Source: Sporosarcina quadrami (lineage in GTDB: Bacteria; Bacillota; Bacilli; Bacillales_A; Planococcaceae). Taken from it: a DNA stretch of 64,000 nucleotides. The position numbers were made by a program, and so were the translations under genes. The notes beneath the pieces are model-generated. The model did not search any database. It saw only the letters and a program-made list of their open reading frames with translations, and was not told the DNA's origin. This document shows, in pieces, positions 8,352 through 15,950 of the stretch; positions within the stretch are counted from its first letter, which is position 1; each line of letters starts with the position of its first letter. The stretch lies in contig NZ_JACSQN010000008.1 in NCBI RefSeq assembly GCF_014836615.1, forward strand, positions 62,001 through 126,000, written 5' to 3'.

Positions 8352-9125
8352 TTAAGAGTCCGACTTCATTTTTCCTGGTTTCTTCAAGTAATTTGCATTG
8401 ATCCACGATGTAATCGGAATGACAAGAGCAATACCTGTACCCGCACAAAGAATGAGCATCAGCTCGGAACTGAATATTTTCGAATTGACAATTTCACCTA
8501 TGGAATAGGTCAGGTCCTTGAACCAGATAAGCAATGCCAAATAGCCGCCAAAGAAGGCGAAAAACAGCGTATTCGTATCAGTTCCTAATATATCCCTTCC
8601 AATACTCATGCCCGATGCGAAAAGCTCTTTCTTACTGACGGAAGGATTGTGCTTATTCATTTCAAACATGGACGAAGCAATGGAAATCGCTACATCCATA
8701 ATCGCGCCGATCGTACTTAAAATAATGACCGACACACCGATCTTCAAGAAATCAATACCAATGTAAAGAGAGTATCCACTAATCGCTTCCGTTTCCTCTT
8801 CTCCAAAACCTTGAATCATTAATGTATTAGAAACGAAGAAGATGAAAGCGAGTAGCAGTGTAATTGTAATCATCGTAGAAATGAACGCTATGACTGTCTT
8901 ACTATTAACTTCATTAATGAAAAACAGACTGATACACCCTATTAACGCACTCGCAATGAACGTCAAAATGACAGGGTTCAAGTCGGGGTTGAGCAAGAGT
9001 GCCAGCGTAATGAAAATAACTCCGAAATTCAGGAAAAGTGAAAAGAATGATCTCAGCCCTTTCCTTCCACCAATAAGTAACATGAGACCAAGCAGAACAA
9101 CTGAAAGTACTACAATGGCATTCAT
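8352..9125 (-). CDS. YibE/F-family membrane protein (second gene)
   Basis: A 257-residue integral membrane protein with about seven hydrophobic helices and the conserved stretch SMFEMNKHNP...SGMSIGRDILGTDTNTLF typical of the YibE/F family. It starts inside the stop of the upstream paralogue (ATGA overlap 9122-9125), so the two are translationally coupled and probably form one complex. Function of the family is not established; the GxDIGRDI motif suggests a transport-type pore. It lacks the extracellular domain of its partner. Confidence 0.8.
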   Translation of the reverse strand: MNAIVVLSVVLLGLMLLIGGRKGLRSFFSLFLNFGVIFITLALLLNPDLNPVILTFIASALIGCISLFFINEVNSKTVIAFISTMITITLLLAFIFFVSNTLMIQGFGEEETEAISGYSLYIGIDFLKIGVSVIILSTIGAIMDVAISIASSMFEMNKHNPSVSKKELFASGMSIGRDILGTDTNTLFFAFFGGYLALLIWFKDLTYSIGEIVNSKIFSSELMLILCAGTGIALVIPITSWINANYLKKPGKMKSDS

Positions 9126-10237
9126 ATGCGAGCCTTCTTTCTATTAATGAAAAAGATGGACGTATATACTCCAATCGGAATCGTTAGGACGATACCGATT
9201 CCTCCTACTAAAGCGCGTGTCACTTCTAGTGATAAATTCATAGAAAAAGTGAAGCCTAACGGTGTACCGTTTTTAAATGACAAGACAAGCATCGGTAAGG
9301 AACCGCAAATGTAGGCGAGAAATAAAATGTTCGTAATCGTCCCCATAATGTCACGACCGATATCCATGCCGGAATCCCTCAATGCTTTCATGGATAACGT
9401 ATGATCCTTTTCATAAAGTGCGAACATGGAAGAAGATAGCGTAATCGCGATATCCATAATCGCGCCGAGCGATCCGATGAATAGCCCGCCAATAAATACA
9501 AGTCGATACGGCCTCGTTATGAATTGCATCTCCTCATAACGCAATCCGTTGTCAGAGGTAAGCCGAAGAACGAGAAGTGCAATTGCGATTGAAGCTGTTG
9601 TCCCGACTAGGGTCGCAATAATCGCTGCATACGTTTTTCCTGTGAACCCACTGACAAACCCTAACGAAATAACAGTAAATAAAAGCATGCAAATGCCGCA
9701 TATGACAAGCAAGTTCAGTGAAGGATACTTCACATAAATATCAAGTGCGACAGATAGGATAATGACGTTAATGGCAAAACTGATAATCGCAAACAACCCT
9801 TGTCGTTTACCGACAATCAATAAGGCGAAAATGAAAATCCACCCGATAATCAATGCTTGTTTATCCCTTTTAACATCTGTTATGATACCTGTCAGATTTC
9901 CTGACGGATCCATCGTTTTATCAGGTATGACAAAGAGGTCATTCCCAACGTAGTATTCCTGATCATAAGCACCTGAAGCAGAATATTCATTTGTCAGTTG
10001 AATGACTTGTCCTTTTTCAGTACCGTTTTTCATGACGGCAGTGAGTTGTTGGTTGTAAAGTAGATCTTTATTGCCATTGCGATCTGACATAGGGGTAGTT
10101 TTTTCTAGAACCACTTCCGTCACTTGGGCGATTGGACGATCATAAAATTGATAATTATTGTTGACGAAAAAGACAGAAACGCCAACGCAAAGAAAAATGA
10201 AAACATAGATTATTAAACGCTTATACATACTTTTCAA
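9122..10237 (-). CDS. YibE/F-family membrane protein (first gene)
   Basis: A 371-residue protein. Residues 1-30 carry one signal-like helix, residues 30-130 form an extracytoplasmic beta-rich domain, and the rest is about eight membrane helices. It shares SSMFALYEKDHTLS and SGMDIGRDIMGTITN with the downstream gene, so the pair arose by duplication with loss or gain of the outer domain. The two form an operon with a 4-base overlap. Substrate and role unknown. Confidence 0.82.
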   Translation of the reverse strand: MKSMYKRLIIYVFIFLCVGVSVFFVNNNYQFYDRPIAQVTEVVLEKTTPMSDRNGNKDLLYNQQLTAVMKNGTEKGQVIQLTNEYSASGAYDQEYYVGNDLFVIPDKTMDPSGNLTGIITDVKRDKQALIIGWIFIFALLIVGKRQGLFAIISFAINVIILSVALDIYVKYPSLNLLVICGICMLLFTVISLGFVSGFTGKTYAAIIATLVGTTASIAIALLVLRLTSDNGLRYEEMQFITRPYRLVFIGGLFIGSLGAIMDIAITLSSSMFALYEKDHTLSMKALRDSGMDIGRDIMGTITNILFLAYICGSLPMLVLSFKNGTPLGFTFSMNLSLEVTRALVGGIGIVLTIPIGVYTSIFFINRKKARI

Positions 10238-10302
10238 ATCGAGACCGCCTGTCTTTTTTCAGTAACCATATCATAAGCATACCCCATCGTAAAACTACTG
10301 GA

Positions 10303-10317
10303 AGGTACCTACCGGAA
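10303..10317 (+). repeat. Extra GGTACC unit beside repeat copy A
   Basis: GGTACCTACCGGAA lies immediately before repeat copy A and repeats its first six bases. It mirrors the three GGTACCTCGAAA units found on the other side of copy C, suggesting that element ends are prone to short tandem duplication. Confidence 0.5.
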
Positions 10318-10464
10318 GGTACCTGTGCAAGACACACTTATGACTATTTAAGAACTTGTATATAAATTCGAATTGGTCCCTATCAAACGTTGATTTAATT
10401 AGTTTTCTGTCTGATTTTTATGCAATTGTAGTGTATTGTCAGAATAGCGTCTTGCACAGGTACC
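10318..10464 (+). repeat. GGTACC-ended repeat, copy A (147 bp)
   Basis: Bounded by a perfect 16-bp terminal inverted repeat, GGTACCTGTGCAAGAC and its complement. The left end (through TTATGACTATTT) and the right end (TATGCAATTGTAGTGTATTG onward) match copies B and C in the same orientation. The central 60 or so bases differ and lack the hairpin of B and C. No coding capacity. It lies between the divergent yibE/F pair and the thiamine riboswitch. Confidence 0.85.
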
Positions 10465-10513
10465 CAAATCTAGTTATCTATGCTATAGTGAATTTGAAAA
10501 CTGAATAAAGTTT

Positions 10514-10607
10514 ACCACTGGGGGAGTCTTTGTGTAAGACTGAGACGTGTAGGAATATGCGGACCCTTGGAACCTGATCTGGCTCATACCAGCGTAGGGA
10601 AGTGGAT
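10514..10607 (+). promoter_or_regulatory. TPP (thiamine pyrophosphate) riboswitch
   Basis: The aptamer core is unmistakable: CTGGGGGAGTC, then AAGACTGAGA, ACCCTTGGAACCTGATCTGG and CTCATACCAGCGTAGGGAAG. This binds thiamine pyrophosphate and here precedes a terminator hairpin and the thiM operon. The arrangement implies that the operon is switched off when TPP is abundant. The plus-strand orientation agrees with the downstream genes. Confidence 0.97.
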
Positions 10608-10643
10608 CGCATCCTTTCGAGTTGTTACTGAATGCTAATTTGC

Positions 10644-10686
10644 GAGCCGCTTTCTCAACGTTTGTGTTGAGCAACGCGGCTTTTTT
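10644..10686 (+). terminator. Riboswitch-controlled terminator
   Basis: AGCCGC and GCGGCT arms with an inner CTCAAC/GTTGAG stem, followed by TTTTTT. It lies 37 bases after the TPP aptamer and 45 bases before thiM, so it is the expression platform. Confidence 0.9.
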
Positions 10687-10730
10687 GTATTCCATTGAAT
10701 TATAGGCTTTTTAAAAGAGGAGGGTTAATT

Positions 10731-11543
10731 ATGAATTCAAGAATTTCATTACTCAAAGAACTGCGTGACAAAAGCCCGCTCGTCCATTGCATAACAAATA
10801 TCGTCGTAGCCAATTTCCAAGCGAACGGCTTACTAGCACTCGGTGCGTCGCCGATCATGGCGGCAGCTATTGAAGAAGCGGGGGAGGTGTCTGCCATTTC
10901 TTCAAGCACACTGCTGAACATCGGTACGCTTGATGGTGTATCGATCGCCTCCATGATTGCGGCCGGAAAAATGGCCAATGAGAAAGGTAACCCCCTCGTC
11001 CTCGATCCGGTCGGCGCAGGTGCTACGGCATTCAGAAAACAAACCGTTTCAACATTGCTGGCTGAATTGGACGTGTCGCTAATCAGAGGGAATGCGGGCG
11101 AAATTGCGGCGATTGCAAATTTCCCGTGGGATGCAAAAGGTGTTGATGCTGGTGACGGGACGGCAGATATTGTGGAGGCTGCGAAAGGTGTAGCCGTTCG
11201 CCATAAATGCCTCGTTGCAGTTACGGGGAAGACGGATATCGTGACGGATGGTGCGTTCGTGGCACAAATTACAGGTGGGCATCCGCTAATGAGTCAAATC
11301 ACAGGAATGGGCTGTCTGCTGAGTGCGGTTTGCGCTGCATTCCTTTCTGTGGGAAAAAATCATCCACTTGAAGCGGTTGCTTATAGTCTTGCTTTTTATA
11401 AACAGGCGGGGGAAAGAGCTGCTGAACTGGCATCAGGTCCCGGTGATTTCGCGGTCCACTTTTTGAATGCACTACATTTGTTAAAGGACAGTGATGTGAA
11501 TCAAGCATCAATTTTCATCCAAAAGGAGGCTTTCCAACAATGA
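10731..11543 (+). CDS. thiM: Hydroxyethylthiazole kinase ThiM
   Basis: A 270-residue enzyme that phosphorylates 4-methyl-5-hydroxyethylthiazole so that ThiE can join it to the pyrimidine half of thiamine. The sequence shows family landmarks: PLVHCITN near the start, ANGLLALGASPIMA, LDPVGAGAT and GCLLSAV (catalytic Cys region). The ATG at 10731 follows AGGAGGG; the frame opens earlier at 10695 without a site. It is first in the operon, downstream of the TPP riboswitch, and overlaps thiD by ATGA. Length is normal for the family. Confidence 0.95.
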   Translation: MNSRISLLKELRDKSPLVHCITNIVVANFQANGLLALGASPIMAAAIEEAGEVSAISSSTLLNIGTLDGVSIASMIAAGKMANEKGNPLVLDPVGAGATAFRKQTVSTLLAELDVSLIRGNAGEIAAIANFPWDAKGVDAGDGTADIVEAAKGVAVRHKCLVAVTGKTDIVTDGAFVAQITGGHPLMSQITGMGCLLSAVCAAFLSVGKNHPLEAVAYSLAFYKQAGERAAELASGPGDFAVHFLNALHLLKDSDVNQASIFIQKEAFQQ

Positions 11544-12379
11544 CTTCAGTAACACTTACAATTGCAGGATCTGATAGTGGTGGAGGGGCAGGAATACAAG
11601 CAGATCTAAAAACATTCCAGGAGCTTGACACGTTCGGGACGTCCGTGTTAACCGCGGTCACTGCACAAAATACAGAAGGCGTGCATGCGGTTCAGCCAAT
11701 TCAGACGGATATCGTCATTGCGCAACTTGAAGCGGTGCTCGACGATTTCACAATCGGTGCTGCGAAGACAGGCATGTTGTTTTCATCAGAGATTATTGAA
11801 GCGGTTGCGGAAACGATAAGGAGATATCCTGCTTTTCCGTTGGTGATTGATCCTGTGATGATTGCAAAAGGCGGGTCTTCATTGCTCCAGCAAAGCGCGA
11901 TCGACGCATTGAAAACGCATCTAATTCCGCTTGCGACACTATTGACACCTAATCTGCCTGAAGCGGAAGTACTGACGGGGGTGTCTATTAAAACACTGGC
12001 GGATATGGAGTTTGCGGCACAGCATTTATTGAAGATGGGCTGCAAGGCAGTCGTTATGAAAGGCGGCCACCGGGAGGAGGCTTCATTTGCAGAAGACCTG
12101 TTCATGTCAGCGGAAGGTGATTCCTTTTTGATGAAGAGCAAGCGAATTGAAACGAAAGATACACACGGGACAGGGTGCACATTTGCCGCTGCCATTACAG
12201 CAGAACTCTCGAAAGGTCAAACAATTGCAGACGCTGTTATTACGGCGAAGCATTTCATCCAAGCGGCAATCGAGGATGGTCTGAATCTCGGCAATGGACA
12301 CGGACCGACAAACCACGCTGCACTTCGAAATCGTGGTAGTGCAGAACGAAAGGATGTTGAATTGAATGGAAAACGTTGA
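11540..12379 (+). CDS. thiD: Hydroxymethylpyrimidine kinase/phosphomethylpyrimidine kinase ThiD
   Basis: A 279-residue ribokinase-fold kinase that phosphorylates HMP and then HMP-phosphate. N-terminal TIAGSDSGGGAGIQADLKT is the HMP-binding signature, KTGML is conserved, and the C-terminal DTHGTGCTFAAA is the ribokinase anion hole with catalytic Asp. It overlaps thiM by 4 bases and thiE by 14 bases, consistent with translational coupling. It covers both pyrimidine steps, so with ThiM and ThiE the operon can salvage both halves of thiamine. Confidence 0.95.
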   Translation: MTSVTLTIAGSDSGGGAGIQADLKTFQELDTFGTSVLTAVTAQNTEGVHAVQPIQTDIVIAQLEAVLDDFTIGAAKTGMLFSSEIIEAVAETIRRYPAFPLVIDPVMIAKGGSSLLQQSAIDALKTHLIPLATLLTPNLPEAEVLTGVSIKTLADMEFAAQHLLKMGCKAVVMKGGHREEASFAEDLFMSAEGDSFLMKSKRIETKDTHGTGCTFAAAITAELSKGQTIADAVITAKHFIQAAIEDGLNLGNGHGPTNHAALRNRGSAERKDVELNGKR

Positions 12380-13028
12380 TTATAGCTTGTATTTCATTAT
12401 GGGTTCTATGAATGTGGATAATCCATTCTCCATCTTGGAGGATGCCTTAAAAGGTGGTATCACTTGTTTTCAGTTCCGTGAAAAAGGTCGAAATGCCTTA
12501 GTTGGCAATGAAAAAAAAGCTTTTGCACAAAGTTGCCAACGCTTATGTGCACAATATGGCGTACCGTTCATCGTCAATGATGATGTTGACCTTGCTATAG
12601 AAATCGATGCAGATGGCGTGCATGTTGGACAGGATGATGCTTGTGCAACGGAGGTCCGGAAGAAGATTGGACCGACCAAGTTGCTAGGAGTGTCTGTCCA
12701 CTCGGTTGAAGAAGCTAGGATGGCCATTGAGGCTGGAGCAAATTATGTCGGCATGGGGCCGGTCTACGCAACACCATCAAAAGCGGATGCCAAACCCGTG
12801 GCCGGTACGTCAATGATTCAACACGTTGCCAACCTGTACCCTGATCTTCCGATTGTCGGAATCGGCGGCATTGCAACGCACAATCTCGGACCGGTGATTC
12901 AAGCGGGAGCTACAGGCGTATCCGTCATTTCGGCTATCGCTTCTGCCAAGGACGCTGAAATGGCTACTGCAGATTTGAAAGGGGCTTTCTTACAGTGGAA
13001 AACACAAAAAAGCACAGTGCAGGGATAA
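12366..13028 (+). CDS. thiE: Thiamine phosphate synthase ThiE
   Basis: A 220-residue TIM-barrel enzyme that condenses HMP-pyrophosphate with thiazole phosphate. Typical motifs are FQFREKG near residue 36, FIVNDDVDLA, DGVHVGQDD, GVSVHS, YVGMGPVYATPSK and GIGGI. It starts inside the thiD end and its own 3' end contains the thiW start, so four genes are tightly packed. Regulated by the upstream TPP riboswitch. Confidence 0.95.
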   Translation: MENVDYSLYFIMGSMNVDNPFSILEDALKGGITCFQFREKGRNALVGNEKKAFAQSCQRLCAQYGVPFIVNDDVDLAIEIDADGVHVGQDDACATEVRKKIGPTKLLGVSVHSVEEARMAIEAGANYVGMGPVYATPSKADAKPVAGTSMIQHVANLYPDLPIVGIGGIATHNLGPVIQAGATGVSVISAIASAKDAEMATADLKGAFLQWKTQKSTVQG

Positions 13029-13519
13029 GCACAAAAAAACTCGTGTTAATGACGGTATTTACTGCCGTTGCGGTAGCAGGATCGACATTCGTTTCCTTCC
13101 CTGCAGGAATCGCACGCGCATATCCGATTCAGCATGCGGTCAACGTTATCGCAGCCATACTGTTAGGTCCGTTACCAGCTGTGATTATCGCATTTATGAC
13201 TGGTCTCGTACGCATACTTACAGGTACCGGGTCACTTCTTGCATTTCCAGGAGGTATGATAGGAGCTGCACTGGCGGGTTTACTATACAAGTATTCTGGC
13301 CGGACATGGTTGGCGGTAGTCGGGGAAGTCATCGGTACGGGCATCATTGCTTCGCTCTTCGCTGTTCCGTACGCAGCCATTCTTATGGGCACGACCGTAA
13401 CCGCATTTTTCTTCATGCCTCCTTTTCTTGTTTCAAGCATCAGCGGAGCAGTGCTTGGCATTATCGTAGCCGTGCGATTACAAGCAGTACCTGCAGGTAA
13501 GCGCCTTCAAAGTTATTGA
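12995..13519 (+). CDS. thiW: Thiazole-specific ECF S component ThiW
   Basis: A 174-residue membrane protein with about five helices, the substrate-binding S component of an energy-coupling-factor importer. SFPAGIARAYPIQHAVNV and the thiamine-operon context match ThiW, thought to take up hydroxyethylthiazole. It starts with GTG 34 bases inside thiE behind GAAAGGGG. The ECF ATPase and T subunits are not nearby and are presumably shared (group II ECF). Last gene of the operon; repeat copy B begins 18 bases after its stop. Confidence 0.9.
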   Translation: MENTKKHSAGISTKKLVLMTVFTAVAVAGSTFVSFPAGIARAYPIQHAVNVIAAILLGPLPAVIIAFMTGLVRILTGTGSLLAFPGGMIGAALAGLLYKYSGRTWLAVVGEVIGTGIIASLFAVPYAAILMGTTVTAFFFMPPFLVSSISGAVLGIIVAVRLQAVPAGKRLQSY

Positions 13520-13537
13520 ATACCTTTTAAATATGTC

Positions 13538-13683
13538 GGTACCTGTGCACAACACATTTATGACTATTTGTAAAAAAGTATAAAAATACAGAGGAACCTC
13601 ATCGAATATTCATTTGATGAGGTTCCTCTCCTGATTTTATGCAATTGTAGTGTATTGTCTGAATTGCGTCTTGCACAGGTACC
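13538..13683 (+). repeat. GGTACC-ended repeat, copy B (146 bp)
   Basis: Terminal arms GGTACCTGTGCA and TGCACAGGTACC (12 bp) enclose an internal perfect 13-bp hairpin at 13591-13628 (GAGGAACCTCATC). It is almost identical to copy C, and the two share the ten bases TAAATATGTC just outside the left end. Non-coding, 18 bases after thiW. It may act as a 3' UTR structure or mobile repeat. Confidence 0.88.
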
Positions 13684-13693
13684 TAAAATTCAT

Positions 13694-13752
13694 TTGTACT
13701 TATATGTCGCGGTGTGATATAGTCGCATCATGACATATAGCGACAAGACATA
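13694..13752 (+). promoter_or_regulatory. padR promoter with operator repeats
   Basis: TTGTAC (13694) and TATAGT (13718) are spaced by 18 bases. Around the -10 box lie TATGTC (13702) and GACATA (13732) as inverted arms, a second GACATA at 13747, and GTCGC/GCGAC half-sites. ATGT...ACAT-type palindromes are usual for PadR proteins, so autoregulation is likely. Confidence 0.55.
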
Positions 13753-13764
13753 TGGAGGAGTTCT

Positions 13765-14088
13765 GTGGATAAACTACTAAAGAAATACGTACCGATGACG
13801 GAAACTGCCTTTTACATTCTATTGTCATTGACGGAACCGCGACATGGCTATGGCATCATAAAGTGCGTCGAAGAGCTGACGGAAGGCCGATTAAAACTTG
13901 GGTCTGGAACTGTGTACGGTACGTTGACGAAAATGCAGAAGGATGCGATGATTGCTGTTTTTGCAGATGAAAAGCGGAAAACGATTTATGAAGTGACGGA
14001 TTGCGGCAAACGAATAATGCAGGTAGAGATGAGACGTTTAAAAGAACTGTACACGAATGCTGTTAAATTTGAGGGGGACTTTTTATGA
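13765..14088 (+). CDS. PadR-family transcriptional regulator
   Basis: A 107-residue winged-helix repressor of the PadR family. The typical segment ETAFYILLSLTEPRHGYGI is followed by GRLKLGSGTVYGTLTKM (recognition helix and wing). It starts with GTG at 13765 behind GGAGGAG. It overlaps the next gene by ATGA. Together with DUF2812 proteins, PadR regulators form a recurring two-gene module in Bacillales, the regulator controlling its own operon. Operator-like repeats lie just upstream. Confidence 0.9.
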   Translation: MDKLLKKYVPMTETAFYILLSLTEPRHGYGIIKCVEELTEGRLKLGSGTVYGTLTKMQKDAMIAVFADEKRKTIYEVTDCGKRIMQVEMRRLKELYTNAVKFEGDFL

Positions 14089-15185
14089 AAAAGACTCGAT
14101 TGTTTTGGAGTTATCGGATTGATAATACCGAGCGATGGCTATCTCAAATGGCGCAAGATGGTAATCACGTTCAGGATCTCAATCCATTGGCCAGAACGTT
14201 TACGTTTCAAAAAGGACCAAGTTCTGAAACGTCGTACGCCATTCAATACAATGAAAAAGAACTGACATCCGGTTTACGTTCTTCGGGTTGGAAAAAAGCC
14301 GCTTCTGCCGGTAAATGGAGAATTCTAAAAAATGACTCGAAGAATGCAAGGACGATTCCGTTGCGCAACTCCATTTTGAAAAGGACTCGATTCCATTCCT
14401 ATCTGTTCCTAGCATTAGCAACCTTACTCTTGTCACTTCAACTTCCATTGATCGTAATTATGGGAATCGGGTTAAGTGTTTCAGAAGCAAGATTCATATG
14501 GACTCCGTTGCTCATGCCGTTTATCTTATTCGTGTGCCTTGGAGGATTGGCCATTTACGTATTCCGCGCATACAGGAAATTTGAAGTGAGTGAAATGGGC
14601 GCTGAAGTAGATGAAGTTACGAGTGGAGAGAAGACTCGTAAACTACGTCCAGGTTGGATGTATCAACCATATCAAACGAAAAAATGGCTTGAAAGTTTAG
14701 CGGCGCAAGGACTCATACTTGAATCCGTAAGTACACTTTTCTTCACATTCACAAAATGCGAACCACAACAAATAAGCTACGAAGTGAACTTCGAGTCTAA
14801 AGTAAACACGGATTTCTATTCATTCCATAAGGAAAATGGCTGGCAATTAAAATTTGCTTCTAATCTCTCTTGGCTAAACTACTCGATTTGGGCGATGCCA
14901 TACAAAGCTGGTGAAAAAGTGCCTGCATTCATCTACGATCCTGAAGAAAAAGCGCGCCATATGCGAAAAGCATTTCGCATGAATATAGGAATAGCTGCAC
15001 TCATTGTGCTTATGACAATCCAGTCAATATATATAAACACCGTCTCATCACCAAGTCCATTTTTCGAATGGTCCTTTATAGGTTTCATCCGTTCTTTACT
15101 CATTGTAAGCATGATTCTATGGATTTACCTAATAATAAAAATCATCGCGAGCTACCGCAAAGAAATGAAGCTACTCCAACTATAA
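14085..15185 (+). CDS. DUF2812 membrane protein
   Basis: A 366-residue protein with two DUF2812-like segments (about residues 5-80 and 195-265: WSYRIDNTERWLSQMAQDG and YQTKKWLESLAAQGLIL). Two membrane helices follow each segment (about 105-155 and 305-360). The repeated layout suggests internal duplication. The family is uncharacterised and is usually paired with a PadR repressor, as here by a 4-base overlap. Repeat copy C begins eight bases after its stop, so the module is bracketed by copies B and C. Confidence 0.85.
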   Translation: MKKTRLFWSYRIDNTERWLSQMAQDGNHVQDLNPLARTFTFQKGPSSETSYAIQYNEKELTSGLRSSGWKKAASAGKWRILKNDSKNARTIPLRNSILKRTRFHSYLFLALATLLLSLQLPLIVIMGIGLSVSEARFIWTPLLMPFILFVCLGGLAIYVFRAYRKFEVSEMGAEVDEVTSGEKTRKLRPGWMYQPYQTKKWLESLAAQGLILESVSTLFFTFTKCEPQQISYEVNFESKVNTDFYSFHKENGWQLKFASNLSWLNYSIWAMPYKAGEKVPAFIYDPEEKARHMRKAFRMNIGIAALIVLMTIQSIYINTVSSPSPFFEWSFIGFIRSLLIVSMILWIYLIIKIIASYRKEMKLLQL

Positions 15186-15192
15186 ATATGTC

Positions 15193-15338
15193 GGTACCTG
15201 TGCACGGCACATTTATGACTATTTAACAAAAAGTATAAAAATACAGAGGGACCTCGTCGAATATTCATTTGATGAGGTTCCTCTCCTGTTTTTATGCAAT
15301 TGTAGTGTATTGTCTGAATTACGTCTTGCACAGGTACC
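15193..15338 (+). repeat. GGTACC-ended repeat, copy C (146 bp)
   Basis: Near-identical to copy B and in the same orientation. Its internal hairpin (15246-15283) differs from that of B at two positions in the 5' arm, both A to G, which keep pairing as G-U in RNA. It lies between the DUF2812 gene and the convergent marR gene. Confidence 0.88.
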
Positions 15339-15368
15339 TCGAAAGGTACCTCGAAAGGTACCTCGAAA
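15333..15368 (+). repeat. Three tandem GGTACCTCGAAA units
   Basis: Three exact 12-bp copies begin with the last six bases of repeat copy C and stop three bases before the end of the marR gene. They look like slippage or partial re-insertion at the end of the element. Confidence 0.85.
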
Positions 15369-15371
15369 AAA

Positions 15372-15788
15372 TTACAACAAGTTATCGTCCATCTGTTGCA
15401 GGATTCTGCGCAGTAGCAATAATTCCTCGGGTACGATTCCTGCAAGTAGCACCTGTTCATGTGCTTTCCAAATCTCCATAATCGGACCTTCGAGTTGCCG
15501 TCCTTTCGATGTGAGAAAAACATTTGAAATTCGGTGATCTGCATCATCCACTTTACGGTAGATGATGTCATCTTGCTCCAGTTTCCTCAACATATTGCTC
15601 ACTGTCGAAGCTTCTGAGCCCATTTTTAAGCGCAATTGTGATTGTGTAATGCCATCCTGTTCCCATAAATGAGAGAGGGCGAGTTCTTGGCCGATATGTA
15701 ACCCGAGTTCGCGCAATTGATTGGCATAGCGCTTTCTAGTTTGGATAGCGATTGATTGTAATAAAATACGGATTTCGCTTTCGATCAT
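15372..15788 (-). CDS. MarR-family transcriptional regulator
   Basis: A 138-residue winged-helix regulator. The central segment ITQSQLRLKMGSEASTVSNMLRKLEQDDIIYRK is the helix-turn-helix plus start of the wing, followed by DHRISNVFLTSKG, a MarR hallmark. It is divergent from an MFS exporter. TTAGCA/TGCTAA palindromes lie at its own promoter, at the MFS promoter and upstream of the second MFS gene, which suggests a three-target regulon probably relieved by a toxic ligand. Confidence 0.9.
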   Translation of the reverse strand: MIESEIRILLQSIAIQTRKRYANQLRELGLHIGQELALSHLWEQDGITQSQLRLKMGSEASTVSNMLRKLEQDDIIYRKVDDADHRISNVFLTSKGRQLEGPIMEIWKAHEQVLLAGIVPEELLLLRRILQQMDDNLL

Positions 15789-15814
15789 TGCGTAACCTCC
15801 ATGAACGTTTAGTC

Positions 15815-15828
15815 TGCTAATTATAGCA
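15815..15828. promoter_or_regulatory. Putative MarR operator 1
   Basis: TGCTAATTATAGCA is an imperfect palindrome 27 bases upstream of the marR start, built from the same half-sites as the other two sites. Confidence 0.55.
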
Positions 15829-15896
15829 AAACAGATGCCAACTCACAAAGGTAATAATTATAGCCTGTTTGACTTTTTGAAGGAAATGAGTTTTAA

Positions 15897-15912
15897 TTAG
15901 CATGCTAACTAA
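15897..15912. promoter_or_regulatory. Putative MarR operator 2
   Basis: TTAGCATGCTAA is a perfect 12-bp palindrome followed by CTAA, 39 bases upstream of the MFS start at 15951. The ten bases TGCTAACTAA recur upstream of the second MFS gene. Confidence 0.6.
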
Positions 15913-15950
15913 TATAAGAAACTGAAATTATTCTTTTGGGGGTATATAAC

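Noticed and set aside
10303..15368. CRISPR array
   Set aside because: The repeats are 146 bp, far apart and separated by genes; the 12-bp units have no spacers.
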